DNA of 64,000 nucleotides from NCBI GenBank assembly GCA_964436815.1, contig CAYTER010000005.1, positions 3,350 to 67,349 on the forward strand, read 5' to 3'. This DNA comes from UBA993 sp964436815. Its GTDB lineage: Bacteria > Bacillota > Dethiobacteria > DTU022. The notes under the pieces were generated by a model. That model worked only from the letters and a program-made list of their open reading frames with translations, did not search any database and had not been told where the DNA came from. Below are positions 9,601 through 17,588 of the stretch, in pieces. The position numbers and the translations under genes were made by a program. Each line of letters opens with the position of its first letter. Positions within the stretch are counted from its first letter, which is position 1.

Positions 9601-10158
9601 ATGGACACCGAGGTTTATTCAAACACCGGTGGCCAGTCATCCAAATCCACCCCGACCGGCGCCATTGCCAAATTTGCGGCAGCCGGAAAAGAGATGCGCA
9701 AGAAAGACTTAGGTCTGATGGCGGTCACATACGGCTATGTCTACGTGGCAATGGTCTCGATGGGAGCAAGTAAAAACCAGTTCCTGAAAGCGATAGTGGA
9801 AGCCGAGGCCTATCCTGGTCCTTCACTGATTATCGCTTACTCACCGTGCATCAACCACGGTATTGACATGAGTAAGAGCCAGAGTGAAGCCAAACTGGCA
9901 GTTGAATCGGGCTACTGGCCGCTCTACCGTTACAATCCACTTTTGGCCAAGGAGGGCAAGAATCCCTTTGTTCTTGATTCCAAGGATCCAAAAGAGGATC
10001 TGCGCACTTTCATGATGAACGAAGTCCGCTTCCGCGCCTTAAAGAAAGAGTTCCCGGAAAGGGCTGACCAGCTGTTTGCCAAAGCTGAGCAGGTTGCCAA
10101 GGAAAGGCTGCAGATGTACAAGCAGCTGGCCCAGGTGCAATCCGGGGATGAAGCATAA
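6625..10158 (+). CDS. nifJ: Pyruvate:ferredoxin (flavodoxin) oxidoreductase
   Basis: Single-chain PFOR, 1177 residues, the usual size. It converts pyruvate + CoA to acetyl-CoA + CO2 with reduced ferredoxin in the cytoplasm. Seen in order: pyruvate-binding domain with YPITPSSPMAE near residue 28; two ferredoxin-like 4Fe-4S motifs, CIQCNQCSFVCP near 688 and CTGCGNCVDICP near 745; CGGCGETPY near 810 for the proximal cluster; and the thiamine-diphosphate region GGDGWAYDIG...YSNTGGQSSK near 965-1005. Starts at TTG (6625) with GGAGGTG 6 nt upstream. A strong terminator follows, so it is probably monocistronic. The enzyme indicates oxygen-sensitive fermentative or acetogenic metabolism. Confidence 0.97.
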   Translation: MTKKTETMDGNTAASYIAYALSDVAAIYPITPSSPMAEVCDEWAAYGRKNIFGQTMRVATMQSEAGAAGAVHGSLVNGALTTTFTASQGLLLKIPNMYKISGELLPSVFHVSARALSTHALSIFGDHSDVMAARQTGFALLSSASVQEVMDLALVAHLSTLITRVPFLHFFDGFRTSHEVQKIETIDYEDIKKIVDWDAIRAFRERALNPEHPHQRGTAQNPDIYFQNREAANRYYLETPEKVAAVMNEVYKITGRRYNLFDYCGAPDAEEVVVCMGSACETMEETINYLNKNGEKVGLLKVRLYRPFSRDHFLAALPKSCMKIAVLDRTKEPGALGEPLYQDVCTALMEVKQTPLIIGGRYGLGSKEFNPCMAKAVIDNLKEAEPKNHFTVGINDDVTHTSLSVPECLYTSPEGTYRAKFFGLGSDGTVGANKNSIIIIGNNTDQYAQGYFVYDSKKSGGITVSHLRFGPSEIKSTYLIDQADFVACHNPSFVTRYDILEGIKNGGVFLLNTEWDLAELEEQLPAEMKRTIARQKIKFYKIDAFKIAGEIGLGGRINVIMQAAFFKLSGVIDSETAFKQIEKMINKSYGKKGADIVEKNVAAIYKGVEALEEVKYPESWADATEGAHFTPEEAPDYVCDTIYPMTALKGDQLPVSAFNPDGTVPTATTQYEKRGIAINIPIWIPENCIQCNQCSFVCPHATIRPYLAKPEDLDGAPEGFATLDGSGKDIAGLKYRIQVSPLDCTGCGNCVDICPAKEKALEMKPLFDNAEAEDARYRFAESLPELDLDISPTTVRGSQFRKPLFEFSGACGGCGETPYIKVITQLFGQRMVIANATGCSSIYGGNAPTVPYTVDSRGRGPAWASSLFEDNAEFGFGYSLGINQQRDRLIDLVKEVLQGQISNQLKEAFQKWLEVKDNGEASMKAADVIRELLELEKPQAAEKAILDEIKEKSSLLTKRSIWVFGGDGWAYDIGYGGLDHVIATGADVNILVMDTEVYSNTGGQSSKSTPTGAIAKFAAAGKEMRKKDLGLMAVTYGYVYVAMVSMGASKNQFLKAIVEAEAYPGPSLIIAYSPCINHGIDMSKSQSEAKLAVESGYWPLYRYNPLLAKEGKNPFVLDSKDPKEDLRTFMMNEVRFRALKKEFPERADQLFAKAEQVAKERLQMYKQLAQVQSGDEA

Positions 10159-10185
10159 GCAAATCGTTTAGCTTGATAACTTTAT

Positions 10186-10216
10186 GGGGCTCCTTAAGCA
10201 GGAGCCCCTTTTATTT
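10186..10216 (+). terminator. Rho-independent terminator of the PFOR gene
   Basis: GGGGCTCC (10186-10193) pairs perfectly with GGAGCCCC (10201-10208) around a 7-nt loop, followed by TTTTATTT. It lies 28 bp after the PFOR stop codon. Confidence 0.9.
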
Positions 10217-10235
10217 CGGATGAAATGAAGCACAC

Positions 10236-10455
10236 ATTGCAAGCATCGCTCGCTGATCGCTGCGTTAAGAAATGATACGTCTCATTTTCAGGCTTAAGCA
10301 GGGAACCTCGCCATTCAACTCCCAGTTTCAAGTCTCGGTCCGGCCCTCAATAAAACTGAAAAGGTATACTAATAATTTGAGGGCCGGAACCTGCTTCAGC
10401 CCTCAATTCGACTTCAATTCTTATTCCTTGCTTTATGCTCGCTTAAGCTTGCAAT
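10236..10455 (+). repeat. Dispersed structured repeat, copy B (220 bp)
   Basis: Ends are ATTGCAAGC (10236-10244) and its complement GCTTGCAAT (10447-10455). The centre is a long stem, CCGGCCCTCAA against TTGAGGGCCGG, around an A/T-rich loop. It shares ACCTCGCCATTC and AAGTCTCGG with copy C read in reverse, and CTCGCTTAAGCTT near the right end with copy A's TTCGCTTAAGCTT. Same length class as the other two copies. Confidence 0.7.
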
Positions 10456-10610
10456 ATGCACTTCTACATTAGTGCAGTGCATTAAATCTGCACCAAACTA
10501 AGTCATTTAGTCTCTGTCTCAAAATAATTATGGTTATGAATTCCTGGCATGTTAAGCGTTTTAAAAAAATATAGCACTTACCCTAAACCCCTTCATAAAT
10601 GAAGCAATTC

Positions 10611-10647
10611 GTGAGCGGTGCTTGCAATCTGCGCTTCTATTCAGTGG
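10611..10647 (+). repeat. Partial repeat: right end of copy B
   Basis: GCTTGCAAT at 10620-10628 followed by CTGCGCTTCTATTCAGTG parallels the right end and flank of copy B (GCTTGCAAT, then ATGCACTTCTACATTAGTG). No left half is visible, so it looks like a remnant or a short local duplication. Confidence 0.4.
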
Positions 10648-10715
10648 ATCGATAGATAACGCATAAGGATAAATGCACATACTGGCTTACAGCCGTCGTC
10701 CAAGTTGTCCGATGG

Positions 10716-11324
10716 CTATAAATTGATGACGATTTCTTCCCGCTTGAGGCGGGGGCGGGGCGGGGGATCCTGGGCCGGATAACCAACCGGCAGCAGGACT
10801 ATTGGCACCAGATTGTCCGGCAGATTTAAAACCCGGTGCAGTTCTTTCTGGTTAAAAAGCCTGACCCAGCAGCTACCGAGACCCAAAGACGTTGCCATCA
10901 AGGCCATGTTTTGAATGGCAATACCCAAATCGAGGTATCCCGAATCGGGGATGATCACTTCTTGCACCTGCTCAGGCAGTTTTCGCTGGTAGATATATTG
11001 GGCTGCCTCTTCACTGATTACATCAGCCTGCACCAACTCGGTCATCCTTTTTTCGACTGTGCCGCGGATAAAAGCCTCCCGATCAAGACAGCAGATAAAA
11101 ACAGCAGGCGCTTCACAGACAAATGGCTGCATCACCATGCCGGCTATGCTGTTCCGTTTTTCTTTATCCGTCAGGAGGATAAACCGCCATGGTTGACGGT
11201 TTGTTCCCGAAGGGGCCAGCCGGGCCGCTTCAATTATTTGCTCAAGATCTTCAGTTTTAACAGCCTTTTGCTCAAATTTCCTGATACTGCGGCGTTTTTC
11301 GATCGCGTCACGGCAATTTAACAT
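10716..11324 (-). CDS. Nitroreductase family FMN protein
   Basis: NAD(P)H-dependent FMN oxidoreductase of the nitroreductase fold, 202 residues. The N-terminal RRSIRKFEQKAV and EAARLAPSGTNRQPWRF form the FMN phosphate/isoalloxazine-binding region. GIAIQNMALMATSLGLGSCWV is the conserved helix near residue 135-155, followed by a PVGYPAQ segment near the end. Substrate unknown; relatives reduce nitro compounds, quinones or flavins. It reads toward the patatin-like neighbour's promoter-distal side, 19 bp after it, on the same strand. Confidence 0.9.
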   Translation of the reverse strand: MLNCRDAIEKRRSIRKFEQKAVKTEDLEQIIEAARLAPSGTNRQPWRFILLTDKEKRNSIAGMVMQPFVCEAPAVFICCLDREAFIRGTVEKRMTELVQADVISEEAAQYIYQRKLPEQVQEVIIPDSGYLDLGIAIQNMALMATSLGLGSCWVRLFNQKELHRVLNLPDNLVPIVLLPVGYPAQDPPPRPRLKREEIVINL

Positions 11325-11343
11325 AGTAACAACCTCCCCGGGG

Positions 11344-12144
11344 TTATCGCTTAAACTTTTTGATCATTTTTTTGATTATGCTGCTTCTTTTCTGGAGATT
11401 AATGTTATCCAGCGCAGCAGCGGCAGCTTTATAGCCTTTTTTAATTAACTTACTGCTTTTACCTGTATCCCAAAAAGTGAATTCGCCCAGTTCAGGCTCG
11501 ATCAATACATCGGCATTCTTAAAAGCGGTAATATCACGTTGTCGAAGCAATATATCATAGGATTGGATCAACACTTCAAAAATATTTTCCGGTTCTTTCT
11601 TCAAGGGCTTCTGAGCGGTAACATTGACCGCTATTACCAAATCAATATCTTTCTGCCCTAAATGAACAGAGGGTACATTATCGAGCAGACCGCCATCCAC
11701 TAATAAGTGTTGTTTCCATCTAACGGGGCTAAAAATTCCCGGTATGGCGCAACTTGCTGTCACCGCCTCCGCAACCGGCCCTTCCTCAATGAGCACTTCT
11801 TCACCTTTAAGCAAGTCAACAGCATTAACCACCAGGGGAATCTTGAGCTGCTCGAAGGTAATATCACCCAAGTACTCTTTCAACATCTTGTTTAGCATTG
11901 AAGATCTGATTAAACCTTTACGTGGTATGGACAGGCGGATTAAATCTTTCCAAGACATTACTTCCGCGATCCGGATTAACTCATCAACGGATCGTCCTGA
12001 ACAGTATAAAGCGCCAACAATACTGCCGGCGCTGGTCCCAGCTATGCAGCAAGGCTTAACTCCACGTTCTTCCAGGTATTGAAGGACGCCGACATGAGCA
12101 ATACCCCTGGCCGCCCCTCCGCCCAGAGCCAGGCCAATTCTCAT
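11344..12144 (-). CDS. Patatin-like phospholipase family protein
   Basis: Serine lipid acyl hydrolase of the RssA/YlbK type, 266 residues, probably cytoplasmic or membrane-associated. All patatin signatures are present: oxyanion loop LGGGAARGIAHVG at residues 6-18, nucleophile elbow GTSAGS near 39-44, and the catalytic Asp in DGGLLDNVP near 149. The C-terminal tail is lysine-rich (SSIIKKMIKKFKR). The in vivo substrate is unknown. It lies 23 bp downstream of coaX and upstream of the nitroreductase, all minus strand, so the three may form an operon. Confidence 0.9.
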   Translation of the reverse strand: MRIGLALGGGAARGIAHVGVLQYLEERGVKPCCIAGTSAGSIVGALYCSGRSVDELIRIAEVMSWKDLIRLSIPRKGLIRSSMLNKMLKEYLGDITFEQLKIPLVVNAVDLLKGEEVLIEEGPVAEAVTASCAIPGIFSPVRWKQHLLVDGGLLDNVPSVHLGQKDIDLVIAVNVTAQKPLKKEPENIFEVLIQSYDILLRQRDITAFKNADVLIEPELGEFTFWDTGKSSKLIKKGYKAAAAALDNINLQKRSSIIKKMIKKFKR

Positions 12145-12167
12145 TAATATTCCTCCGCTCGTTCAAA

Positions 12168-12932
12168 CTAACTGTTTAATTCGTTGATGATCCTTAACCC
12201 TTCAAGGGTTAGAAGGGGATTTACCTTGTTAATTGTTTGCGATTCACTGGCGATCAGATTGGCAAAACCGCCGGTCGCAATGACCAAAGGCACAGTTTCA
12301 AATTCAGCCTTCATGCGAGTTACAATACCGTCAACCTGTCCGACAAATCCGAATACTATGCCCGCCTGCATACTGCTGATCGTATCTTTGCCAATGACCT
12401 GTTTTGGTCTGATTACTTCAACCCGTGGCAGCTTGGCTGCCCTTTCAAAAAGGGCTTCCATTGAAATGCCGATCCCAGGAGCAATTGCCCCTCCAAGGTA
12501 GTCACCCGATGCCGAAATTGCACAAAAAGTAGTAGCTGTCCCAAAATCAACAATGATTAAAGGCCCACCATAAAGTTCCAGGGCAGCCACAGCGTTAACA
12601 ATGCGGTCGGCTCCGACCTCACGGGGATTATCGGTTACTATGTTTAAACCTGTTTTAACACCGGGGCCGATTATTAAAGGTTCAATTTCGAAATATTTCT
12701 GCCCCATACGCTGAAGAGAATACATCAACTGGGGGACAACCGATGAAATGGCTATTGATTTGATATCTTTTAGATTTAAATGACTGTTATGAAGCAGATT
12801 TTTAACCAGCATTCCAAGCTCATCCTCTGTCCGGTCTCGCCTGGTTGCCAGCCTCCAGTAAACCAATATCTCTCGCTCGTTATAGACACCGATCATGATA
12901 TGCGTGTTGCCGACATCAACTGCAAGAATCAA
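12168..12932 (-). CDS. coaX: Type III pantothenate kinase
   Basis: Phosphorylates pantothenate, the first step of coenzyme A synthesis. 254 residues from TTG at 12932, the usual CoaX length. Motifs: AVDVGNTHIMIGVY at the N-terminus (ASKHA phosphate loop 1), GADRIVNAVAA, IVDFGTATTFC and GGAIAPGIGIS. The frame stays open upstream to 13118, but that 62-residue extension matches nothing in the family, and a GGGGG site lies 7 nt before the TTG. In B. subtilis coaX follows ftsH; here a block of other genes separates them. Confidence 0.93.
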   Translation of the reverse strand: MILAVDVGNTHIMIGVYNEREILVYWRLATRRDRTEDELGMLVKNLLHNSHLNLKDIKSIAISSVVPQLMYSLQRMGQKYFEIEPLIIGPGVKTGLNIVTDNPREVGADRIVNAVAALELYGGPLIIVDFGTATTFCAISASGDYLGGAIAPGIGISMEALFERAAKLPRVEVIRPKQVIGKDTISSMQAGIVFGFVGQVDGIVTRMKAEFETVPLVIATGGFANLIASESQTINKVNPLLTLEGLRIINELNS

Positions 12933-13123
12933 GCTCTTACCCCCGGTCCAATCAAGTAATAATCTCCTTAAAGTATCTTTAACTATAGCAGAACAAGCTC
13001 TTTTTGGAAAGATAACCGTTTCGGGACTCGGTTGAATTAGTTTTGATTTAAGAGTAATATTATGTTCATTGACTAGATTTTTTCGCATGATGACAACTTG
13101 AAAAGAACAGGGAGGCATTGCAT

Positions 13124-14437
13124 TTGAGGCTAAAAAAATTATCAGGCAAAAATTATTTTATTGCATTGCTGATCTTGCTGGGGATAACAACTATACTGGT
13201 TATCACCCTCTTTATTATAAACTCGGTTCTCCCGAACGCTCTTGGCGATGAACCCTACCAATATGAAATTAACTCTGTATCCTACTTTGAGCCGTGGACT
13301 TTCGCAGCAGATGATCTGAAAGCTGACTTCCCCAGGGGCGGAATTTTACTTGACATTAATGAAACTGATCGTTTTCGAACCGTGATCCTGCTGGGTGAAG
13401 GTAGTTTTGAGGATAACGGGAAAAGATTTGAGAATGCTGAAACCAGCGGTCTTTTATTGATGATCGAACATGAGCTGTTTGAGGAGATCAGGGGCAGCAA
13501 CATTTTTATGCCGGTAGAAGAGCAATCCATACACTTTCTGGTATCATTCATATTCAACAAACAGATTGGTGTTCCGAACATCTGGAAAGACCGCATACCT
13601 CTCGCCTTCCACGGTAGAAATGGGCTGGCTTTTTACTACCTGCTAGACCCGGAAGGTAACCCAATCCTTCCGCCAAGGACAAACCTGACCTTCATTGAAC
13701 TTTATGGAACCTTTATTATTTATTTTCTTTTCTTTTTAATTACAATTCTGATCATGATGATTTTTTCGCTTGATCATCGTTACTCGCGTTATTGGATTCA
13801 TCTTGCCTCTATTCCTCCGGGTAGATTTGCCCTCCTTTCGATCGCTGTTATTGTACCGCTGCTTGCTCTCAGCGATATAATACCCGCGGTGGCCAATCAA
13901 TCAGCTTTTTTTGCTTCCCTGGGATATGCACTAATGATTGCCGGCCTGGTAACTGCAGCAAAATATGGTAATATTGATTATCTGGACTTCGGGTTACGAC
14001 GTGACAGAGCACTTTATGGTTACGGGCTGGCGCTGATTACAGCTGCAGTTATTATATTATCTGCACACGGTCTGCCGAGCGGGTTAAACTTAAGTGCAAT
14101 GAGTACAGTCTATACATTGCCCCTAATTTTCCTGTTGATCGGGCTGCCGCGGGAAATGATTTGGCGTGGATATATACAAGCTGTGCTATCACGTAAATTT
14201 GGGGTTAACCGGGGCCTTTTAATCATGGTAATGCTGGCAGCGCTGGTACGCTTCACTTACCTGACTGTTTCCGAACCCTGGATGTTAACCTATCCTTATA
14301 CATACCTGGAAATATTAATTCTGGCACCCGGACTGGCAGCAATACTTGGATACCTTTATCTGCGCACTGAAAATATTTTAGCCTGTGCACTCTTACACAG
14401 CTTGATTATCTGGTTACCGGAGATAATCGTTTACTAA
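13124..14437 (+). CDS. CPBP-like (CAAX protease family) membrane protein, degenerate motifs
   Basis: 437-residue membrane protein: an N-terminal helix (about 12-35), a soluble extracytoplasmic region to about 190, then seven or eight helices. The C-terminal PREMIWRGYIQAVL resembles CPBP motif 1 (EExxxR, usually EEIIFRGF), but the first Glu is replaced by Arg; a late HSLIIW fits the third motif. Protease activity is therefore doubtful. Start taken at the second TTG (13124), 8 nt from GGAGG, rather than the TTG at 13118. It is the first gene of the folate operon, 18 bp before folE. Its role there is unknown. Confidence 0.6.
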   Translation: MRLKKLSGKNYFIALLILLGITTILVITLFIINSVLPNALGDEPYQYEINSVSYFEPWTFAADDLKADFPRGGILLDINETDRFRTVILLGEGSFEDNGKRFENAETSGLLLMIEHELFEEIRGSNIFMPVEEQSIHFLVSFIFNKQIGVPNIWKDRIPLAFHGRNGLAFYYLLDPEGNPILPPRTNLTFIELYGTFIIYFLFFLITILIMMIFSLDHRYSRYWIHLASIPPGRFALLSIAVIVPLLALSDIIPAVANQSAFFASLGYALMIAGLVTAAKYGNIDYLDFGLRRDRALYGYGLALITAAVIILSAHGLPSGLNLSAMSTVYTLPLIFLLIGLPREMIWRGYIQAVLSRKFGVNRGLLIMVMLAALVRFTYLTVSEPWMLTYPYTYLEILILAPGLAAILGYLYLRTENILACALLHSLIIWLPEIIVY

Positions 14438-14455
14438 CTGAAAGGCGGGTATATA

Positions 14456-15022
14456 GTGGACAACGAAAAGATCATCAAAGGTGTGGAAATGATCCTTGAG
14501 GGCGTTGGTGAAGATCTGAAACGTGAAGGCTTGGTAGGCACTCCGTTGAGAGTTGCGAAAATGTACGCCGAACTTTTCAGCGGCATGGATCGCGATCCCC
14601 GTAAACATTTAAGAACCTGTTTTGTCGAGGACGGCCATGACGAAATCGTGCTGGTCAAGGATATCTCATTTTATTCAATGTGTGAACATCACTTACTACC
14701 ATTTTACGGCAAAGCACATGTTGCCTACCTGCCGGCAGGGGGAAGGATAGTTGGTCTAAGCAAGCTGGTGCGGGTAATCGACACTATATCAAGACGGCCA
14801 CAGCTGCAGGAAAGACTGACCAGCAACGTTGCTGACATTATCACTGAAGAGCTTAAACCTAAAGGCGTTGTTGTAGTAGTTGAAGCTGAACATCTCTGCA
14901 TGAGTATACGGGGTGTTGCCAAACCAGGTGCCATTACGGTAACTTCGGCTGTGCGCGGACTTTTCAGGCGAAATGCCAGTTCCCGGGAAGAAGTTTTCAG
15001 CCTGATCCAGAGCGGCAGGTAA
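14456..15022 (+). CDS. folE: GTP cyclohydrolase I
   Basis: Converts GTP to 7,8-dihydroneopterin triphosphate, the first step of folate synthesis. 188 residues, the normal size, starting at GTG (14456) behind AAAGGCGGG. The Zn site and active site are clear: MCEHHLLPFYGKAHVAY (Cys and His ligands) near 75-91, GLSKLVRVID, RRPQLQERLT, and AEHLCMSIRGVAKPG with the second Cys ligand near 144-158. Tightly spaced with the downstream HD protein (6 bp gap). Confidence 0.96.
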   Translation: MDNEKIIKGVEMILEGVGEDLKREGLVGTPLRVAKMYAELFSGMDRDPRKHLRTCFVEDGHDEIVLVKDISFYSMCEHHLLPFYGKAHVAYLPAGGRIVGLSKLVRVIDTISRRPQLQERLTSNVADIITEELKPKGVVVVVEAEHLCMSIRGVAKPGAITVTSAVRGLFRRNASSREEVFSLIQSGR

Positions 15023-15028
15023 GTTGCG

Positions 15029-15523
15029 ATGGAAAGAGTAAACAGAATCCTTAAAAATCCCTCATTTTTAAGGTACTTGGAGCAAAATAAAAAAGCAGAA
15101 GCAGATAGGGTTTTCTGTAACCATAGTTTTTTTCATCTTATTGATGTTGCCCGCTTAACTTATATTTTTTTACTGGAAGAGGGTAACCCTTATATTACCC
15201 GGGAAATGGCCTATGCCGCAGCTTTGCTGCACGATATCGGACGCTGGCAGGAATACAGTTCCGGTTTGAATCATGCTGATGCCAGTGCAGTCCTTGCCGG
15301 ACCAATTCTATCGGAATCCGGATTTGTAAGAGGCGAAACTGAATTAATCGAAAAAGCAATCCGCCAGCACCGGCTTGATGAAAGCGCTGCTGTGCATCGT
15401 TCTCCCCTGAGCAGGGCTCTAAAGAAAGCAGATCGTCATTCAAGAATTTGTTTTTCTTGCACTGTAAGTGATAAGTGTAATAAAGTTGAGGAACAACCGC
15501 ATGCCGGTAGCCTCAAATATTGA
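15029..15523 (+). CDS. HD-domain phosphohydrolase in the folate operon
   Basis: 164-residue HD-superfamily protein. Metal ligands are seen as H in FFHLIDVARLTYIF, HD in AALLHDIGRW, H in IRQHRL, and D in KKADRHSR. Cysteines in FSCTVSDKC near the end resemble a small metal knuckle. The HD fold hydrolyses phosphoesters or nucleotides; this exact substrate is unknown. Its place between folE and folP, overlapping the folP region, makes it a candidate for the missing dephosphorylation of dihydroneopterin triphosphate, which is inference. No Nudix FolQ is seen in the operon. Confidence 0.75.
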   Translation: MERVNRILKNPSFLRYLEQNKKAEADRVFCNHSFFHLIDVARLTYIFLLEEGNPYITREMAYAAALLHDIGRWQEYSSGLNHADASAVLAGPILSESGFVRGETELIEKAIRQHRLDESAAVHRSPLSRALKKADRHSRICFSCTVSDKCNKVEEQPHAGSLKY

Positions 15524-15540
15524 GTGTTGGGGATGGTCTG

Positions 15541-16713
15541 ATGCAGATAATCTCACTTGATCCGAATTTAATTGAATATGAAATTCTTAAAGCCGGTCTT
15601 AAGCCTGAAGAAGCGGCTTCTTTCGTCCATAAAGAAATCACCCGCAGTTTTAAATTATATCTCATCCCCGGTAACTTAATCAGCCCACTAATGACCATTT
15701 TTTCAAAGCACAAAATTGCTTCTCTGACTTATGGCTACCAACTGCAAAATCCTGCCACTCAAAACCTGATCATTGCCGGTACTATAACTGCTTTAAGAAG
15801 GGCAAGCGAAGAGCTTGCCTCAGCTGGGAAAGAATTGGCGCCGGTCGGCAACCTTATCGCAAAACGTCTGACTGCCCTTACCGAAATAAAAACTGCAGAG
15901 CTTAAGATTGGAGACCGTATTTTTAAGTTAGGCCGTAGGACATACCTGATGGGTATCCTTAATGTTACTCCCGACTCATTTTCTGATGGAGGCCAGTTCG
16001 ACACCATTGATAAAGCAATCGAGCATGCTTATGTGATGGCCGATGAAGGAGCTGACATTATCGATATTGGCGGTGAGTCAACCAGACCCGGTCACTTTCA
16101 GATACCGGCCGAAGAAGAGTTAAAACGGGTACTGCCGATCATTGAAATTCTGAAAAAAGACCCGACCTTCAATCTTCCTCTGTCGATCGATACTTATAAA
16201 GCTTCAGTGGCTGAAGCAGCTCTAAAGGCCGGAGCTGATATGTTAAATGATGTATGGGGTTTAAAAGCTGATGCAGAACTGGCAACTGTGGCCTCCCGGT
16301 TCCAAGTGCCAGTTTGCCTGATGCACAATCGCAACAGTACAAAATATGACGATTTGATGGCAGAAATACTCACCGAACTAGAACAATCTGTAAATCTTGC
16401 TCTCAATGCCGGGATAGACAGTAAAAACATTATCGTCGATCCCGGTATCGGTTTCGGCAAGGATCTTCAACAAAACCTTGAAGTAATGCTGCACCTGAAT
16501 GACTTTGCTAATCTCGGTTATCCCCTGTTGCTCGGCACATCCCGTAAATCGATGATCGGCAAAACACTTGATCTGCCAGTGGAAGAACGACTGGAAGGCA
16601 CCGCAGCCACAGTTGCCTACGGAATCAGCGCCGGAGCAGATCTAGTCAGGGTGCACGATGTGAAAGCGATGAAACGGGTTATTGATATGACCGATGCGAT
16701 GATTCGGAGGTAA
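15541..16713 (+). CDS. folP: Dihydropteroate synthase with N-terminal extension
   Basis: Condenses 6-hydroxymethyl-dihydropterin pyrophosphate with p-aminobenzoate. The TIM-barrel core starts near residue 140 with MGILNVTPDSFSDGG, followed by GADIIDIGGESTRPG, DVWG, VDPGIGFGKD and LGTSRKSMIG. Core enzymes have about 270 residues; this one has about 390 because of an extra N-terminal region of about 130 residues, which I believe also occurs in other clostridial enzymes. ATG at 15541 is preferred, with GGGGATGG upstream; a TTG at 15520 overlapping the HD stop is the alternative. Confidence 0.93.
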   Translation: MQIISLDPNLIEYEILKAGLKPEEAASFVHKEITRSFKLYLIPGNLISPLMTIFSKHKIASLTYGYQLQNPATQNLIIAGTITALRRASEELASAGKELAPVGNLIAKRLTALTEIKTAELKIGDRIFKLGRRTYLMGILNVTPDSFSDGGQFDTIDKAIEHAYVMADEGADIIDIGGESTRPGHFQIPAEEELKRVLPIIEILKKDPTFNLPLSIDTYKASVAEAALKAGADMLNDVWGLKADAELATVASRFQVPVCLMHNRNSTKYDDLMAEILTELEQSVNLALNAGIDSKNIIVDPGIGFGKDLQQNLEVMLHLNDFANLGYPLLLGTSRKSMIGKTLDLPVEERLEGTAATVAYGISAGADLVRVHDVKAMKRVIDMTDAMIRR

Positions 16714-16720
16714 GCGAGAT

Positions 16721-17074
16721 ATGGACAGAGTAATTGTAGAAAGAATAGTCTGTTATGCTTTTCACGGTGTGCTGCTTGAGGAACAGTCGCTGGGTCAGGA
16801 ATTTCAGGTCAGCCTGGAGTTGGGGATTAACCTCTCCGGGCATAACAGCGACGAGATTGATAGTGTTGTAGACTATCGGGAAGCGATCGCTATAGTTGAA
16901 GAAGTAATGTATGGTCAATCATGCCGCCTGCTGGAAACCCTGGCCTGTCGGATAGCAGACAAATTAATGGCCCTGGATGGGGTAATCGAGGCGGCAGTTG
17001 AAGTACGCAAACCTAATCCGCCCATGCCTGGTGTGCAGGGCGGAGTGAGCGTTATGGTCACCCGGGGCAGGTAA
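16721..17074 (+). CDS. folB: Dihydroneopterin aldolase
   Basis: Cleaves 7,8-dihydroneopterin to 6-hydroxymethyl-dihydropterin and glycolaldehyde. 117 residues. The family pattern is present: MDRVIVERIVCYAFHGVLLEEQ at the N-terminus (shown here in parts: VCYAFHGVL, EEQSLGQEF), DSVVDYREAI with the pterin-contacting Tyr/Glu region, LLETLACRIAD and VEVRKPNPPMPG with the catalytic Lys. It lies 8 bp after folP and 5 bp before folK. Confidence 0.94.
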   Translation: MDRVIVERIVCYAFHGVLLEEQSLGQEFQVSLELGINLSGHNSDEIDSVVDYREAIAIVEEVMYGQSCRLLETLACRIADKLMALDGVIEAAVEVRKPNPPMPGVQGGVSVMVTRGR

Positions 17075-17078
17075 AATA

Positions 17079-17588
17079 ATGAACCCTGTCTATATTGCCC
17101 TCGGCTCCAATATGGGCGAACGCGCTGAAAACATTAAATCTGCTTTAAAAATGCTCGCCCAAATCGATCAATTGAACATTATTGCTGTGTCTGCCCTTTA
17201 TGAAACTGCCCCCGTTGGCGGACCGGAACAGGGAACTTACCTGAACTCTTGCGCAGCACTGGATACTTCGCTGTCTCCCACAATCCTCCTGTTAACCATG
17301 CTTGAAATCGAAGAGCGTTTGGGAAGAGTGAGGGATGTGCGTTGGGGACCGCGCATCATCGATCTTGACCTGTTGGTTTATAAAAATGTAATCATGAAAA
17401 GCCCACTTCTGGAACTGCCGCACCCGCGAATGAGCGAGCGCGATTTTGTCTTGATTCCCCTGGCTGATATCGCTCCCGACCTGGTCATCCCCGGATTTAA
17501 TCAATCCGTATCCATGATTCTATCCACCCGCCCGGAGACTGAAGATGTTCAGCTTTACCGGCCGCAGGGCTGGTATGAGCAAATCTAA
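17079..17588 (+). CDS. folK: 2-amino-4-hydroxy-6-hydroxymethyldihydropteridine pyrophosphokinase
   Basis: HPPK transfers pyrophosphate from ATP to 6-hydroxymethyl-dihydropterin, just before the FolP step. 169 residues. Diagnostic motifs: YIALGSNMGER at the start, ALYETAPVGGPEQGTYLN, and GPRIIDLDLLVY with LPHPRMSERDFVLIPL, the Mg/ATP and pterin site. Last gene of the folate operon; no obvious terminator immediately follows, and repeat copy C lies about 100 bp downstream. Confidence 0.95.
   Translation: MNPVYIALGSNMGERAENIKSALKMLAQIDQLNIIAVSALYETAPVGGPEQGTYLNSCAALDTSLSPTILLLTMLEIEERLGRVRDVRWGPRIIDLDLLVYKNVIMKSPLLELPHPRMSERDFVLIPLADIAPDLVIPGFNQSVSMILSTRPETEDVQLYRPQGWYEQI

Larger units (their letters stand above)
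10217..10715. other. Convergent intergenic region holding repeat copy B and a fragment
   Basis: About 500 bp between the PFOR terminator and the end of the oppositely read nitroreductase gene. It holds repeat copy B (10236-10455) and, further on, a short second match to that copy's right end (10611-10647). An open frame of 66 codons from 10272 covers the repeat but has no recognisable protein features and I do not call it. Confidence 0.5.

Noticed and set aside
10272..10472. 66-codon open frame across repeat copy B
   Set aside because: Lies within a palindromic repeat, lacks a good ribosome site and has no protein features.
12933..13118. In-frame N-terminal extension of the pantothenate kinase gene
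   Set aside because: The extra 62 residues have no family similarity and the TTG at 12932 has a good ribosome site and gives the normal CoaX N-terminus.
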